The notes: generated from the letters alone by a model not told the origin. A DNA stretch of 64,000 nucleotides from Deltaproteobacteria bacterium HGW-Deltaproteobacteria-15 (GCA_002840535.1 PHBH01000025.1:1-64000); one strand, 5' to 3'. Counted from the stretch's first letter, positions 42,958-52,164 are shown. Program-made: numbers and translations.

Positions 42958-44457
42958 TTGAGAAATCAAGACGAGCAATATGGAAACTGCGGACCTGGTG
43001 CAATGCGAAAGCCGTGTTCAATGGCTGCTGCTCCTTCCGCCTTCCGCCTTCCGAATTCCGAATTCCATGAGGATCGTCCCCGCGAGGAATGCGGGATCTT
43101 CGGGGTCTTTGGCAATGAGGATGCCGCGAAGCTCACCTATTTCGGCCTCTATGCTCTCCAGCACAGGGGGCAGGAGAGCGCCGGCATTGTGGTCTCCGAC
43201 GGCAAGAGTGTGATGGAGCACAAGGCTATGGGGCTTGTGCCGGAAGTTTTCAATGAGACGATTCTCAAAGGTTTGAAAGGAAACATGGCGCTCGGACATG
43301 TCCGGTATTCCACCACCGGATCGAGCCTGCTGGTGAATGCCCAGCCTCTCCGGGTTCAACACTCCGGAAAGAGCCTGGCCGTCGCGCACAACGGAAATCT
43401 CGTAAATGCCCGCAGCATCAGGACCCAACTTGAAGAAGAGGGGTCGATCTTTCAGACCACCATGGACAGCGAAGTCGTTCTCCATGTCATTACAAAGGCC
43501 ATTCGGAAGGGTCTGGAGCATGCCATGCTTGAGACCATAGCCCGCGTCAAGGGGGCCTACTCCATGGTCGTGATGACCGAAGATTCGCTGATTGCCATCC
43601 GCGACATACATGGATTCCGCCCACTCTGCCTGGGCCGTCTGAATCAGGGCTATGTCATCGCCTCTGAAACCTGTGCGCTCGATCTCGTGGAAGCGGAATA
43701 CGTGAGGGACGTGGAGCCTGGAGAAGTTCTGATCATCAATCGGCATGGGCTGCAGTCCATCCGGTCCGAGGAGAAGAGCAACCGGAAGGCTCAGTGCGTC
43801 TTCGAGCTCATCTACTTTGCCAGGCCGGACAGCGACGTCTTCGGTGAGAATGTATACCTCTTCCGCAAGCGACAGGGCCGGATTCTGGCGGAGCACTTCC
43901 CCGTGGATGTGGATTTCGTCATGCCTTTTCCAGACTCGGGAAACTACGCGGCAATCGGGTATTCGCACGCCTCAGGCATCCCTCTGGAGATGGGGGTGAT
44001 CCGAAATCACTACGTGGGCCGTACCTTCATACAGCCTTCCCAGAGCATGAGGGATTTCGGGGTAAAGGTGAAGCTCAATCCCGTAAAACAGGTTTTGAAG
44101 GACAAAAGGGTGCTGGTAATCGAAGACTCCATTATCCGGGGTACGACTGCCCGCACGAGGATCAAGAGTCTGCGAAAGATAGGCGCCCGTGAGATCCACA
44201 TGCTTGTCAGTTGTCCTCCTCACCGCTTCCCATGCCATTATGGAATCGACTTCTCAACGCGGGGAGAGCTTATTGCCAGCCATAAGAGCGTGGAGGAGAT
44301 CAGGGAGTTCATCGGCCTGGACAGTCTCGCCTATCTCGGGATCGAACAACTCGTGAAAGCTTCTCATATCCCAAGGGAGGAGCTCTGCCTTGCCTGCTTT
44401 GACGGGCATTATCCCGTCCCGGTCGACGAAAGCTTCTCCAAGGGTTGTTTTGAATAG
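42958..44457 (+). CDS. purF: amidophosphoribosyltransferase
   Basis: Converts PRPP and glutamine to phosphoribosylamine, the first step of purine synthesis. The class II amidotransferase starts at ECGIFGVFGNEDAA, with the Cys expected to become residue 1 after propeptide removal, as in B. subtilis PurF. The PRPP loop is VIEDSIIRGTTART. A C-terminal C-x2-C (LCLACFDGHYPV) and an RPDSDVFG context suggest the [4Fe-4S]-type enzyme. The start is unresolved: TTG 42958 (after AGAGGGG), ATG 43003 or ATG 43021. About 11 propeptide residues (PSAFRLPNSEF) are encoded by a heptamer array. Confidence 0.95.
   Translation: MRNQDEQYGNCGPGAMRKPCSMAAAPSAFRLPNSEFHEDRPREECGIFGVFGNEDAAKLTYFGLYALQHRGQESAGIVVSDGKSVMEHKAMGLVPEVFNETILKGLKGNMALGHVRYSTTGSSLLVNAQPLRVQHSGKSLAVAHNGNLVNARSIRTQLEEEGSIFQTTMDSEVVLHVITKAIRKGLEHAMLETIARVKGAYSMVVMTEDSLIAIRDIHGFRPLCLGRLNQGYVIASETCALDLVEAEYVRDVEPGEVLIINRHGLQSIRSEEKSNRKAQCVFELIYFARPDSDVFGENVYLFRKRQGRILAEHFPVDVDFVMPFPDSGNYAAIGYSHASGIPLEMGVIRNHYVGRTFIQPSQSMRDFGVKVKLNPVKQVLKDKRVLVIEDSIIRGTTARTRIKSLRKIGAREIHMLVSCPPHRFPCHYGIDFSTRGELIASHKSVEEIREFIGLDSLAYLGIEQLVKASHIPREELCLACFDGHYPVPVDESFSKGCFE
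43035..43066 (+). repeat. 7-bp tandem array inside the purF propeptide (TTCCGCC/TTCCGAA)
   Basis: TTCCGCC x2, TTCCGAA x2 and TTCC, translated in the purF frame. It is the reverse complement of the GGCGGAA array at 42784, together bracketing about 200 bp. Confidence 0.75.
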
Positions 44458-44504
44458 TTCCATCCCGATTCTCCGCTGCACTGCTTCACTTGCTTGTGTG
44501 CATT

Positions 44505-44551
44505 GATGGGTTTCCCCCGGCTTAGAACCTGCCGGGGTCTACCCATCCTAC
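44505..44551 (-). repeat. dispersed 47-bp repeat, inverted copy
   Basis: Read on the minus strand it begins GTAGGATGGGTAGACCCC and matches 30218-30264 at 45 of 47 positions. It is the left half only; the right terminal repeat of the 30-kb copy is absent. Confidence 0.7.
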
Positions 44552-44554
44552 TCA

Positions 44555-44589
44555 CTGTCATCTGTCCTCTGTCTTCTGACTTCTGACTT
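44555..44589 (+). repeat. 7-bp tandem array (CTGTCNT/CTGACTT)
   Basis: CTGTCAT, CTGTCCT, CTGTCTT, CTGACTT, CTGACTT. The orientation is opposite to the AGAAGAC array at 38110. Confidence 0.7.
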
Positions 44590-44613
44590 CTCGTACGAAT
44601 AAGCCTTCAGAGA

Positions 44614-44655
44614 CGAACGTCGAACATCGAACGTCCAACGTCCAACATCGAATGA
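44614..44655 (+). repeat. 7-bp tandem array (CGAACGT family)
   Basis: CGAACGT, CGAACAT, CGAACGT, CCAACGT, CCAACAT, CGAATGA. The orientation is opposite to the TTCGACG array at 38304. Confidence 0.7.
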
Positions 44656-44702
44656 AAAGAAAAAGAAGAAGTGTAAGTGTCTGCGGGGGGAGGCTGGTCT
44701 GT

Positions 44703-44730
44703 CTGCTTACTGCTTACTGCTTGCTGAATT
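44703..44730 (+). repeat. 7-bp tandem array (CTGCTTA) over the 3' end of the DUF4388 gene
   Basis: CTGCTTA x2, CTGCTTG, CTGAATT. On the minus strand it encodes the final S-K-Q and the TAA stop of the gene at 44714-45904, exactly as a related array does for glnD. Confidence 0.7.
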
Positions 44731-45904
44731 CTCTTTTCTCGTGAAGATCGTAGAGGATGCCGGTGGTATGGTAAATGGAGAGACCCAGGACGTGTATAAG
44801 GTTCCTGAATGCGGGGGGGAGTTGATTGTATTCCTTGTACAGGGCTTCCACATCGAGCGCCCTGGTTCGCAGATCCTTTGTCCCGGTCACATAAGCGAAG
44901 CGGGGTTCGTGGCCCATATCCACGAATGGAATGGATCCGAAGACCGATTCCCTTCCCATCGACAGCAAGGGCAGCCGGCCGGTCCGGTTTTTTCCGACCA
45001 CCATCGCCTCTCCATCAAGGATCACGGATAGCTCCTCGCTTGTCGATCCTTCTTCAAGAAGTCTGGTTGCGAACCTGGAGTCGTCAGGCAGGCGGTCATG
45101 AGATGTGAAGACCTCCGCCGCCCTGTCTGTAATTTTCGACAATCTGCGGTCCAACTCAAGGAGAACCATTTGAAAATCGACGGTGAGGGAGGTGAAGATC
45201 CTGCTCAACCGTTCCGTATCGAGCAATCCCAGCCGGACGTCTTCCAGGGCGCGGACATGCGCCGTTCTGGTCTGGTCATGAAAAAGCAGGGACCTGAACG
45301 ACCCGATGAAGCAGCCCGCCTGCAAGGTGGCGACCGTGAACGTTCCGAAGGATGTCTCTCTGTTCACGCTCACCGCACCCTCCAGGATTACCCAGATCCA
45401 CTTGCCGTGCGCCCCTTGCCTGAGGATCTTTTCGCCTTTCCGGAATTCCTCCTCTTCAATCACGAAAGAAAAATCGATCGGCGGCCCCTGGATCGTCCCG
45501 AACGACCCTTCTTGCACGCAGTTTTCCACGTTTTCTCCCGTGTCATGAAAAAACGGACGGGGTCCGAGTTTCCTTATATCCCCATTATCCAGCAGACGCA
45601 GGGCATCCAGGACAATCTGCATGCCGGACTTTTTGATCAGCCGGGCCGTATGTACTTCTCCTTCTTCGAATTCGAATCTCCCTTCCGCCCAGCCAAAAAG
45701 GGGGTTTATGGCTTCCAGGCCGCTCAGATCTCCGCACGTGGCATGTATCGGATTGCCTTCTACAAAATGAATAAAGCCTGGGTAGGGATAGTAGGGGGTG
45801 GTGATACGAAGGATCCCGGTGCTGCTGTTTCCACCTAGAATCTGGAATATATCGGCAAGGCAGGTGAAGCCCAGGTTTCCTTCCAAAGTCGGCTTTTCCG
45901 CCAT
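44714..45904 (-). CDS. DUF4388 (PATAN-like) protein with two cyclic-nucleotide-binding-type domains
   Basis: A 396-aa protein. The N terminus (about residues 1-110; LEGNLGFTCLADIFQILGGNSSTGILRI) is DUF4388, common in bacterial motility and signalling proteins. Two cNMP-binding-like beta-rolls follow (about 155-260 with GEKILRQGAHGKWIWVILEG, and 275-370). No HTH is seen, so it is not a CRP-type regulator. ATG 45904 lies 10 bp after the mglA stop. With MglA and PilZ it suggests a second-messenger-tuned polarity or surface-motility unit. The C-terminal SKQ-stop is repeat-encoded. Confidence 0.8.
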   Translation of the reverse strand: MAEKPTLEGNLGFTCLADIFQILGGNSSTGILRITTPYYPYPGFIHFVEGNPIHATCGDLSGLEAINPLFGWAEGRFEFEEGEVHTARLIKKSGMQIVLDALRLLDNGDIRKLGPRPFFHDTGENVENCVQEGSFGTIQGPPIDFSFVIEEEEFRKGEKILRQGAHGKWIWVILEGAVSVNRETSFGTFTVATLQAGCFIGSFRSLLFHDQTRTAHVRALEDVRLGLLDTERLSRIFTSLTVDFQMVLLELDRRLSKITDRAAEVFTSHDRLPDDSRFATRLLEEGSTSEELSVILDGEAMVVGKNRTGRLPLLSMGRESVFGSIPFVDMGHEPRFAYVTGTKDLRTRALDVEALYKEYNQLPPAFRNLIHVLGLSIYHTTGILYDLHEKREFSKQ

Positions 45905-45914
45905 GGTTCTGTTC

Positions 45915-46529
45915 CTACTGAGACCACTTGAGCTCTTGTTCAAGGTGTCGAAGAGTCAGCGTCAGGATCTTTTTAAGGGTATCGGCGACACCCTTGCCTT
46001 TAAGGGCGCTGGCCTGGAATGTCGGCACTTTCAGCTTACTGTTCAGATCCTTCTCCATAAGCTCCAGGGGCATGATCGGAATGGACTGTTCTGCCAGATC
46101 TCTCTTGTTGAACTGCAGAACCAGGGGGATTTTGAAAATGCTCATGTTCTGTCCCTTAAGATTCTGCTGGAGGTCCTGGAGGGAGACGGCATTCGCCTTT
46201 CTCCTCACTTCCAGGGAATCGGCCACAAACACGACGCCATCCACATTCTTGAGCACCAGTTTTCTGGTAGAACTGTACTTCGCTTGCCCGGGCACCGTGT
46301 AGAGCTGAACCTTGACATCGCAGCCCTTGATCTTTCCCAGACCGATAGGCAGGAAATCGAAATAGAGCGTGCGGTCGCCCTTGGTATCGATGGAGATCAT
46401 TTCACCGGTGGTGAATTTCTTGCCCGCCCTGTAAATGTACTGAAGATTGGTCGTCTTTCCTCCCCGGCCCGGGCCATAGTAGACGATCTTGCATTCGATC
46501 ACCCTGTCTTTTGCATTGAAAACGGCCAT
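45915..46529 (-). CDS. mglA: MglA-type small Ras-like GTPase
   Basis: A 204-aa GTPase with P-loop YYGPGRGGKTT (about residue 17), the VPGQ segment (LYTVPGQAKYSSTRK) and NKRDL for guanine specificity. MglA sets cell polarity and controls motility in Myxococcus and relatives, with the MglB activator and response regulators. No MglB (roadblock) gene is next to it here. It is the middle gene of a reverse-strand PilZ-MglA-DUF4388 unit. Confidence 0.92.
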   Translation of the reverse strand: MAVFNAKDRVIECKIVYYGPGRGGKTTNLQYIYRAGKKFTTGEMISIDTKGDRTLYFDFLPIGLGKIKGCDVKVQLYTVPGQAKYSSTRKLVLKNVDGVVFVADSLEVRRKANAVSLQDLQQNLKGQNMSIFKIPLVLQFNKRDLAEQSIPIMPLELMEKDLNSKLKVPTFQASALKGKGVADTLKKILTLTLRHLEQELKWSQ

Positions 46530-46630
46530 ACTTCAAGTTCCGTTCCCCGGTATTCCCGGATTAGTATTCACTTCTCAATTATCGTTGCGGCACATCAACC
46601 GGATCGCAGTGAAGGAACAGCGGCAAAACC

Positions 46631-46987
46631 TTATTCGGGGCTATGGAGTTCTCCGCCATAGATGGTGATGAACTGTCTCAAGAAGCGGATCTTCTTTTCT
46701 TCGATGCCAAGGAACTGAATGCCCGTCTCGTAGTTACCGTTCGGTCTCTTCTTCGAAAAGATGACCCTTCCCTGAATATCCATCAGTTCATCTTCAAGGG
46801 CAACCGTCATGGAAACCGAATACGAAGTATCCACTGCGTCGCGGGTTTCCAACAGTATGCCCCCCTCGCTCACATTCAAAGTCCTGCCCATTCCTTCGCC
46901 AACGACGCGGTTCTTGTCGTCATGGCAAACGTACGATACGAGGTTATGAGATCCGGTTCTGGGATATTGCCTTTTTTCCCCTTCCAT
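46631..46987 (-). CDS. PilZ-domain protein
   Basis: A single-domain protein of 118 aa. It has the R-x3-R c-di-GMP motif (KRQYPRTG) at its N terminus and the second motif NVSEGGI around residue 38, with beta-barrel strands to the end. It probably binds c-di-GMP. It is divergent from the NifA-like gene and about 100 bp upstream of mglA. Confidence 0.88.
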   Translation of the reverse strand: MEGEKRQYPRTGSHNLVSYVCHDDKNRVVGEGMGRTLNVSEGGILLETRDAVDTSYSVSMTVALEDELMDIQGRVIFSKKRPNGNYETGIQFLGIEEKKIRFLRQFITIYGGELHSPE

Positions 46988-47220
46988 TTAGACTTCCCCT
47001 TCCGATGAACGCTTTTTTGGGATTATCCTCATTGCCGGACACAGACAATCGCCTGAACTATAGATCATTGCGAGAATTGAATCAACATCTTATCATTTCT
47101 CATTCGACATTGAGCACTTACCACTTGACGGGGATTCCATACACCCCTCACAGGGAACTCGTACGATGCAAGAGGCTTCGTGGGAGAAATGACTGGTGCT
47201 TAATATTGTTGCGGTATCGT

Positions 47221-47234
47221 CTACATTTTTGTAA
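47221..47234. promoter_or_regulatory. CTACA-N4-TGTAA box upstream of the NifA-like gene
   Basis: It shares 13 bases (CTACATTTTTGTA on one strand) with the palindrome upstream of glnA at 8577-8590. It lies 38 bp before the ATG of the sigma-54 activator, a position fitting autoregulation. The remaining divergent gap 46988-47271 shows no gene and no convincing -24/-12 promoter. Confidence 0.35.
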
Positions 47235-47271
47235 TTTTGGAATCGGTGAGAGACAGGAAGGAGCAGAATCG

Positions 47272-48813
47272 ATGGCAACAAAGCGAAGCGGAAACGAGCC
47301 CGACAGGATCTCATGCCTTTACGAGATTACGAAAGCGATCCATAGCACATTTGACCTGAGAAAAGCTCTTTATGAGGTGCTCGATCTCCTGTCGGGCCAT
47401 ATGGAGATGAACAGGGGGTCCATCACCCTCCTGGATTCTGAAACAAAGGAGATCCGCATCACGGTAGCCCACGGCATCTCCCCTGCTGCGAAAACCCGAG
47501 GGAAGTACAAGCTTGGGGAAGGGATCACCGGCAGGGTTATCGAATCGGGCCGTCCCATGGCAGTCCCCCATCTGGACGAAGAACCCCTCTTTCTGGACAG
47601 GACAGGGGCGCGAAGTCAGATCGACAAGTCCAAAATCTCCTTCTTCTGTGTCCCGATCAAGGAGGGGCAAAAGGTGATCGGCGCGCTGAGTGTGGACCGG
47701 CTCTTCAAGGCGCCTGCAACGATGGATGACGATCTCCGTTTTCTTACCATTATCAGCAGCCTCATCGCACAGAAGGTCCTTCTGCTTCACCAGATAGAAA
47801 AAGAGAGGGAGCTGCTCAACGCGGAGAATCTGAGGCTCAGACAGGAATTGGGCAAGAAATACAGCTTCAGCAATATCGTTGGGAACAGCAGAAAAATGCA
47901 GGAGGTCTTCTATCTTATCACTCAGGTGGCCAAGAGCAATGCGACCGTCCTTCTGCTGGGGGAGAGCGGAACCGGCAAGGAACTGGTCGCCAATGCCATA
48001 CACTACAACAGCCTTCGCGCGGGAAAACCCCTCGTCAAGGTCAATTGCGCCGCCATTCCCGCTAATCTCGTGGAGGCAGAGCTCTTCGGCTATGAAAAAG
48101 GGGCTTTCACCGGGGCGAATCGGCAAAAGGAAGGCAGATTTGAACTCGCCAACGGCGGCACCATCTTCCTGGATGAAATCGGCTCTCTTGCGCTGGAGAG
48201 CCAGGGGAAGCTGCTGAGGGTGTTGCAGGAGAGGGAACTGGAAAGGCTGGGCGGGACAAGAACAATCAAGGTCAACGTACGCTTGGTCGCTGCTACGAAC
48301 AAAAATCTGGCAAATGCAGTCGAGACAGGAACCTTCAGAGAAGATCTCTTTTACCGCCTCAATGTCTATCCCATCTTCATGCCTCCCCTGAGGGACCGCG
48401 AAGCGGATATTCTGCTGCTGTCGGACTATTTTCTGGTGAAGTACGCGAGAGAATACGGAAAGGACATCAAGCGGATTTCAACGCCTGCCATCGACGCCCT
48501 GGTTCAGTATCACTGGCCGGGGAACGTCCGGGAACTCGAGAACTGTATAGAGAGGGCCGTGCTTCTTTGTGACGACCAGGTGGTCCACGGCTATCATCTG
48601 CCTCCCACACTCCAGACAGCGGAACAGACGGGCACGCAGCAGTCGCAATCCCTGGAAGAGGCCATGGAAAGATATGAGAAGGAACTGCTGATCGATGCAC
48701 TGAAGACCAGCCGGGGGAACATCAGGCAGGCTTCCAAGTCGCTTCACACCACAGAGCGGATCTTCGGATATAAGGTCAAGAAGTACGACATCAATCCAAG
48801 GCAATATCGTTGA
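47272..48813 (+). CDS. NifA-like sigma-54-dependent transcriptional activator (GAF-AAA+-HTH)
   Basis: A 513-aa enhancer-binding protein. An N-terminal GAF domain covers about residues 10-165. The AAA+ domain has Walker A GESGTGKE, the sigma-54 contact loop GAFTGA and Walker B FLDEIG. The C-terminal HTH has the NifA-like ending [29 protein letters not shown] (about 47258-47263) fixes ATG 47272; an extension to 47005 runs through intergenic DNA. It is the only sigma-54 activator in the window and the obvious candidate regulator of the glnA promoter at 8667. No response-regulator receiver domain is present. Confidence 0.92.
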   Translation: MATKRSGNEPDRISCLYEITKAIHSTFDLRKALYEVLDLLSGHMEMNRGSITLLDSETKEIRITVAHGISPAAKTRGKYKLGEGITGRVIESGRPMAVPHLDEEPLFLDRTGARSQIDKSKISFFCVPIKEGQKVIGALSVDRLFKAPATMDDDLRFLTIISSLIAQKVLLLHQIEKERELLNAENLRLRQELGKKYSFSNIVGNSRKMQEVFYLITQVAKSNATVLLLGESGTGKELVANAIHYNSLRAGKPLVKVNCAAIPANLVEAELFGYEKGAFTGANRQKEGRFELANGGTIFLDEIGSLALESQGKLLRVLQERELERLGGTRTIKVNVRLVAATNKNLANAVETGTFREDLFYRLNVYPIFMPPLRDREADILLLSDYFLVKYAREYGKDIKRISTPAIDALVQYHWPGNVRELENCIERAVLLCDDQVVHGYHLPPTLQTAEQTGTQQSQSLEEAMERYEKELLIDALKTSRGNIRQASKSLHTTERIFGYKVKKYDINPRQYR

Positions 48814-49043
48814 AGCCGGGTTTAACCAGGAAGGACACGAAGAACACGAAGAGCTATCCGCCAGGAGCATGATGTTGCTTGTACTCGAAACCCTCCCGCC
48901 TATGTCACTCAAGCCGCTTCAACCCTTAAGTTGACTCCGGTCGTGAGGTCCTCTATAAAGGCTTTCAATACAGGACAATTCAATAGAGAGATATTTTCTG
49001 TGCCGCGGGCGCAGCAGCCAAATTCAAGGGGAGAGATACGGCA

Positions 49044-50522
49044 ATGGATGGAATCGTAGGGGTGTACGGGGCCAAAGACAAGAACCTGGTCAGCAAGGCA
49101 TATTTGGCGACTGGTGCATGTCAGCACAGGGGCAAGGCGAGCACCGGGCTGGCGGTAGGCACAAGAAAAGGAATATATATTCATAAAGGACTAGGCAGGA
49201 TTGCCGAGGTGATCGAGCAGAATCTGATCAAGGTCTTTCAGGATCTCGAGCCTGTGGCGGCCATCGGCAACATCGGCTATACCAAAAGAAAAACCGCCGA
49301 AAAGGTGAATGTCGAGCCGATAGAAATCCACGCCAGGAAGCCATCCAAATACAAGGTTGTTCTGACCATGGATGGATACCTCCTGAAGGAGGAGGATTTG
49401 AGGGCGGAGCTGGAGCCCGATTATGTGCTGGATACCGATAACAAAACCGAAATCCTGGGGGCTCTGCTTCACAAGTATATCATGGAGGAGGGAATCACCT
49501 TCGATGCTGGGCGAAAGCTCGTGGACAAGCTGCATGGGAGGGCCACCTTTGCCCTGGTCGCCCTGATCTATGATGGAAAAGAGACCCACCTCCTTTGCCT
49601 CAACGACGACCTGGCGTTCGAACCCTTCTGCTTCGCAACGATCGACGGCGTCTTCGTTGCAAGTTCAGAGTCATGCTCCCACAGGAGACTGAACGGGAAT
49701 ACCCAGAAGGAGTACGAAGGCGCGGAGATGACCGTCTGCTCGTCAAAGGGGTGCGAAACGAGGAGGTTGAAGAACGGCGGCGGCTTGCCGGATGTCTTCC
49801 AGGGCGTTTATTTCGGCAGCGTGGGCTCGATCTTCAAAGGGAAGGAGATCTTTCAACTGAGAAGGGAACTCGGCCTCGCTCTGGTGGACTACTACAAGAG
49901 CTCGAAAGCCGACATTGTGATCCCCAACCCGGAGTCAGGATGGGGTGTCACCGTCGGGGTTGCGGAGGGGTTGAAAAAGCAGCTTTTTCCCGCGCTGATC
50001 AAGCTCCCCCAGGCCGTGAGGACCTTTCAGGAAGGCGTGCGAAAGACGCGTCATCAGGAGGTAGGTCTCAAGTTCGGCGGGGGCGACTCGCTCCTTCGGG
50101 GCAGGAATGTGGCCATGGGGGACGACAGCATCGTGAGGGGGAGTGTGAGCGAAGGCGGGTCTGTCTGGGTGGTGTATAACGCAGGCGCGACCTACATAGA
50201 AATGTGGGTTTCCTACGGTCCGATGTTCTTCCCGTCTTTTAAGGAATGGCACCGGGGCAGGGAGTGTTTGAACGAACTGGCTGTGCAGAGGGCTTTCAAG
50301 GGCGGAAACCCCTATGACAAGTCCCAGGAGGAGGTCAATCGCGCCGTTGCCAAGCTCATCGGGGTCGATGAAGTGAAATACAATGACAGGCCCGGCATCG
50401 AGCGGGTGACCGGGAGCGGTTCATTCCAGGCCCTGGACGCGAGCTATCCTATCGATGAGAAATATTGGCCCGACTGGCTGAGGGCCGAAGTGGAGAAGTT
50501 CAGCCGGTATCGGAGTCGTTGA
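49044..50522 (+). CDS. PurF-like class II amidotransferase paralogue lacking the catalytic Cys
   Basis: A 492-aa PurF-family protein. It starts MDGIVGVYG where active enzymes have Met-Cys-Gly-Ile, so residue 2 is Asp and the glutaminase nucleophile is absent. The phosphoribosyltransferase loop is altered (MGDDSIVRGSVSEGGS instead of IEDSIIRGTTART). Other landmarks (CQHRGKASTG, NGNTQKEYEG, GGGDSLLRG) remain. It is probably a non-glutaminolytic, perhaps regulatory or ammonia-using homologue. True purF is at 42958. The ATG follows AAGGGGAGAG. Confidence 0.85.
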   Translation: MDGIVGVYGAKDKNLVSKAYLATGACQHRGKASTGLAVGTRKGIYIHKGLGRIAEVIEQNLIKVFQDLEPVAAIGNIGYTKRKTAEKVNVEPIEIHARKPSKYKVVLTMDGYLLKEEDLRAELEPDYVLDTDNKTEILGALLHKYIMEEGITFDAGRKLVDKLHGRATFALVALIYDGKETHLLCLNDDLAFEPFCFATIDGVFVASSESCSHRRLNGNTQKEYEGAEMTVCSSKGCETRRLKNGGGLPDVFQGVYFGSVGSIFKGKEIFQLRRELGLALVDYYKSSKADIVIPNPESGWGVTVGVAEGLKKQLFPALIKLPQAVRTFQEGVRKTRHQEVGLKFGGGDSLLRGRNVAMGDDSIVRGSVSEGGSVWVVYNAGATYIEMWVSYGPMFFPSFKEWHRGRECLNELAVQRAFKGGNPYDKSQEEVNRAVAKLIGVDEVKYNDRPGIERVTGSGSFQALDASYPIDEKYWPDWLRAEVEKFSRYRSR

Positions 50523-50638
50523 AGCAAACCGCCAGGTGTCAGCTTCAGCGTGTTTCTCCAGCCGGCAACGAAAGCAGACAAGGATTTCCATTTTTCTGAT
50601 GAGCACCGGAAGGTGCATTCGACCGAGAGGAGGAAGAG

Positions 50639-51073
50639 ATGATGGCCGACTATATCACAGTGGAAGAGGTGAAGAGGGTCTGCAAGGATCTCAAGATCAG
50701 AGACTGGACAAAGCTGAAGAAGGCCGAAGTTCTCCCCAGGGAGGGAAAGGCCATCCTCGCGAAGGTGAATACCTCGGGAATGAAGATTCGCCTTTCGGAT
50801 TTTTGCACCGGCCTCGAGGTGGAACTGGAGCACGGGTTGCGTTTTGAGGATGCCAATGTGACCAACAATCATCCTATAGTGACAGGAAAGATCGTGATCG
50901 CCCATTTGAAGGAGTCCCTGGACTACTACCAGCGTTTGGAGGTGGCGGAACTTGAAGGGGATTTGTTCAAGGCGGTCTCTGCCGGCGACATGAAAAAGGC
51001 GAAAGGGTACTACAAGCGGCTGGCAAAGGCCAGAATGGCCCTTGGAAAGGTCGAATCCGATCAATTGAAGTAG
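50639..51073 (+). CDS. conserved hypothetical protein
   Basis: A 144-aa cytoplasmic protein rich in Lys and Glu, in two parts: an N-terminal alpha/beta segment (EEVKRVCKDLKIRDW) and a helical C terminus (YYQRLEVAELEGDLFKAV; MKKAKGYYKRLAKARM). No signal or membrane segment and no known domain recognised. GAGGAGGAAG precedes tandem ATGs at 50639/50642. Only 7 bp separate it from the dehydratase gene, so they are probably co-transcribed with the PurF-like gene. Confidence 0.7.
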   Translation: MMADYITVEEVKRVCKDLKIRDWTKLKKAEVLPREGKAILAKVNTSGMKIRLSDFCTGLEVELEHGLRFEDANVTNNHPIVTGKIVIAHLKESLDYYQRLEVAELEGDLFKAVSAGDMKKAKGYYKRLAKARMALGKVESDQLK

Positions 51074-51080
51074 CAAGACC

Positions 51081-52034
51081 ATGAAAACAGCGCCGGTGTT
51101 CGAAGATATCCTCAAGGCCCGTGAAAGGGTGAGCAGCCGCATCTACAAAACCCCTGTCCTCACGTGCCGCGCCGTCGATGACCTTTGCGGCGCAAACCTC
51201 TTCTTCAAGTGCGAAAATTTCCAGAAGGCGGGCGCCTTCAAGATACGAGGGGCGTGCAACGCCGTCTTTTCCCTGACGGACGAAGATGCGGCGAAAGGCG
51301 TTGCCACGCACTCTTCGGGCAACCATGCTGCGGCCCTTGCCCTGGCCGCTTCGTGGAGATCCATTCAAAGCCATGTGGTCATGCCCGAGAATGCCCCGGA
51401 GGTCAAAGTAAAAGCCGTTGCCGGATACGGCGCCCGGATCACCTTCTGCAAGCCCACACTCGAGGCGCGTGAACAGGGTTTGAAAGAAGTGATCGAAGCC
51501 ACCGGGGCAACATTTATTCATCCTTACAACGATTATCGGGTCGTATGCGGCCAGGGGACGGCCGGACTGGAGTTCTGTGAAGAGATCTCAGGGCTGGATG
51601 CGGTTGTTGCGCCGGTCGGCGGCGGCGGGCTGTTGAGCGGGACCGCGATTGCCGTGTCTTCCGCGTCTCCATCCACCCTGGTCTTCGGCGCGGAGCCAAA
51701 AGGGGCCGACGATGCTTTCCGGTCCTTTCATGCCGGAAGAATTATCCCTGTCCATGACCCCAACACGATTGCCGACGGCCTCAGAACCTCTCTCGGGGAT
51801 CTCACTTTTCCTATCATCAGCAGACTGGTGAAGGAGATATTCACGGTTTCCGAAAGAGGCATTATCGATGCCATGCGGACGATCTGGGAGAGAATGAAGA
51901 TCATCGTCGAGCCGTCCTCGGCTGTGCCCCTGGCTGCGGTTCTTGAGCATAGATCCGGGATCTCCGGCAAACGGATCGGCATCATTCTCTCCGGAGGGAA
52001 CGTGGATCTGGAAAAGCTCCCCTGGTGCAAGTAG
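51081..52034 (+). CDS. threonine/serine dehydratase-like PLP enzyme
   Basis: A 317-aa fold-type II PLP enzyme without an ACT domain, like catabolic threonine dehydratases and serine racemases. The Schiff-base Lys is in GAFKIRGA (about residue 54), the substrate loop is SSGNHAAALA, and the phosphate-binding glycine loop is VGGGGLLSG. The final region has LSGGNVD. It deaminates Thr or Ser to a 2-oxoacid and ammonia; the exact substrate is open. It would release ammonia next to nitrogen-assimilation genes. Confidence 0.9.
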   Translation: MKTAPVFEDILKARERVSSRIYKTPVLTCRAVDDLCGANLFFKCENFQKAGAFKIRGACNAVFSLTDEDAAKGVATHSSGNHAAALALAASWRSIQSHVVMPENAPEVKVKAVAGYGARITFCKPTLEAREQGLKEVIEATGATFIHPYNDYRVVCGQGTAGLEFCEEISGLDAVVAPVGGGGLLSGTAIAVSSASPSTLVFGAEPKGADDAFRSFHAGRIIPVHDPNTIADGLRTSLGDLTFPIISRLVKEIFTVSERGIIDAMRTIWERMKIIVEPSSAVPLAAVLEHRSGISGKRIGIILSGGNVDLEKLPWCK

Positions 52035-52164
52035 GTTTTCCGGTCTCTTTGGTTTTTAGGGTTTGTCCGGTTCTTGCTTTGAGGTGCCGGGAGCGTGGTG
52101 GAACTCCGGGATTGGATATGATGCGGGCAGGTTCCCGCATTGAAGGAAAAGAAAGGGATCCGTC

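Noticed and set aside
47005-47271. Upstream extension of the NifA-like ORF by 89 codons
   Set aside because: It runs through the divergent promoter region; AAGGAG at the internal ATG 47272 and the GAF-domain start support the shorter protein.
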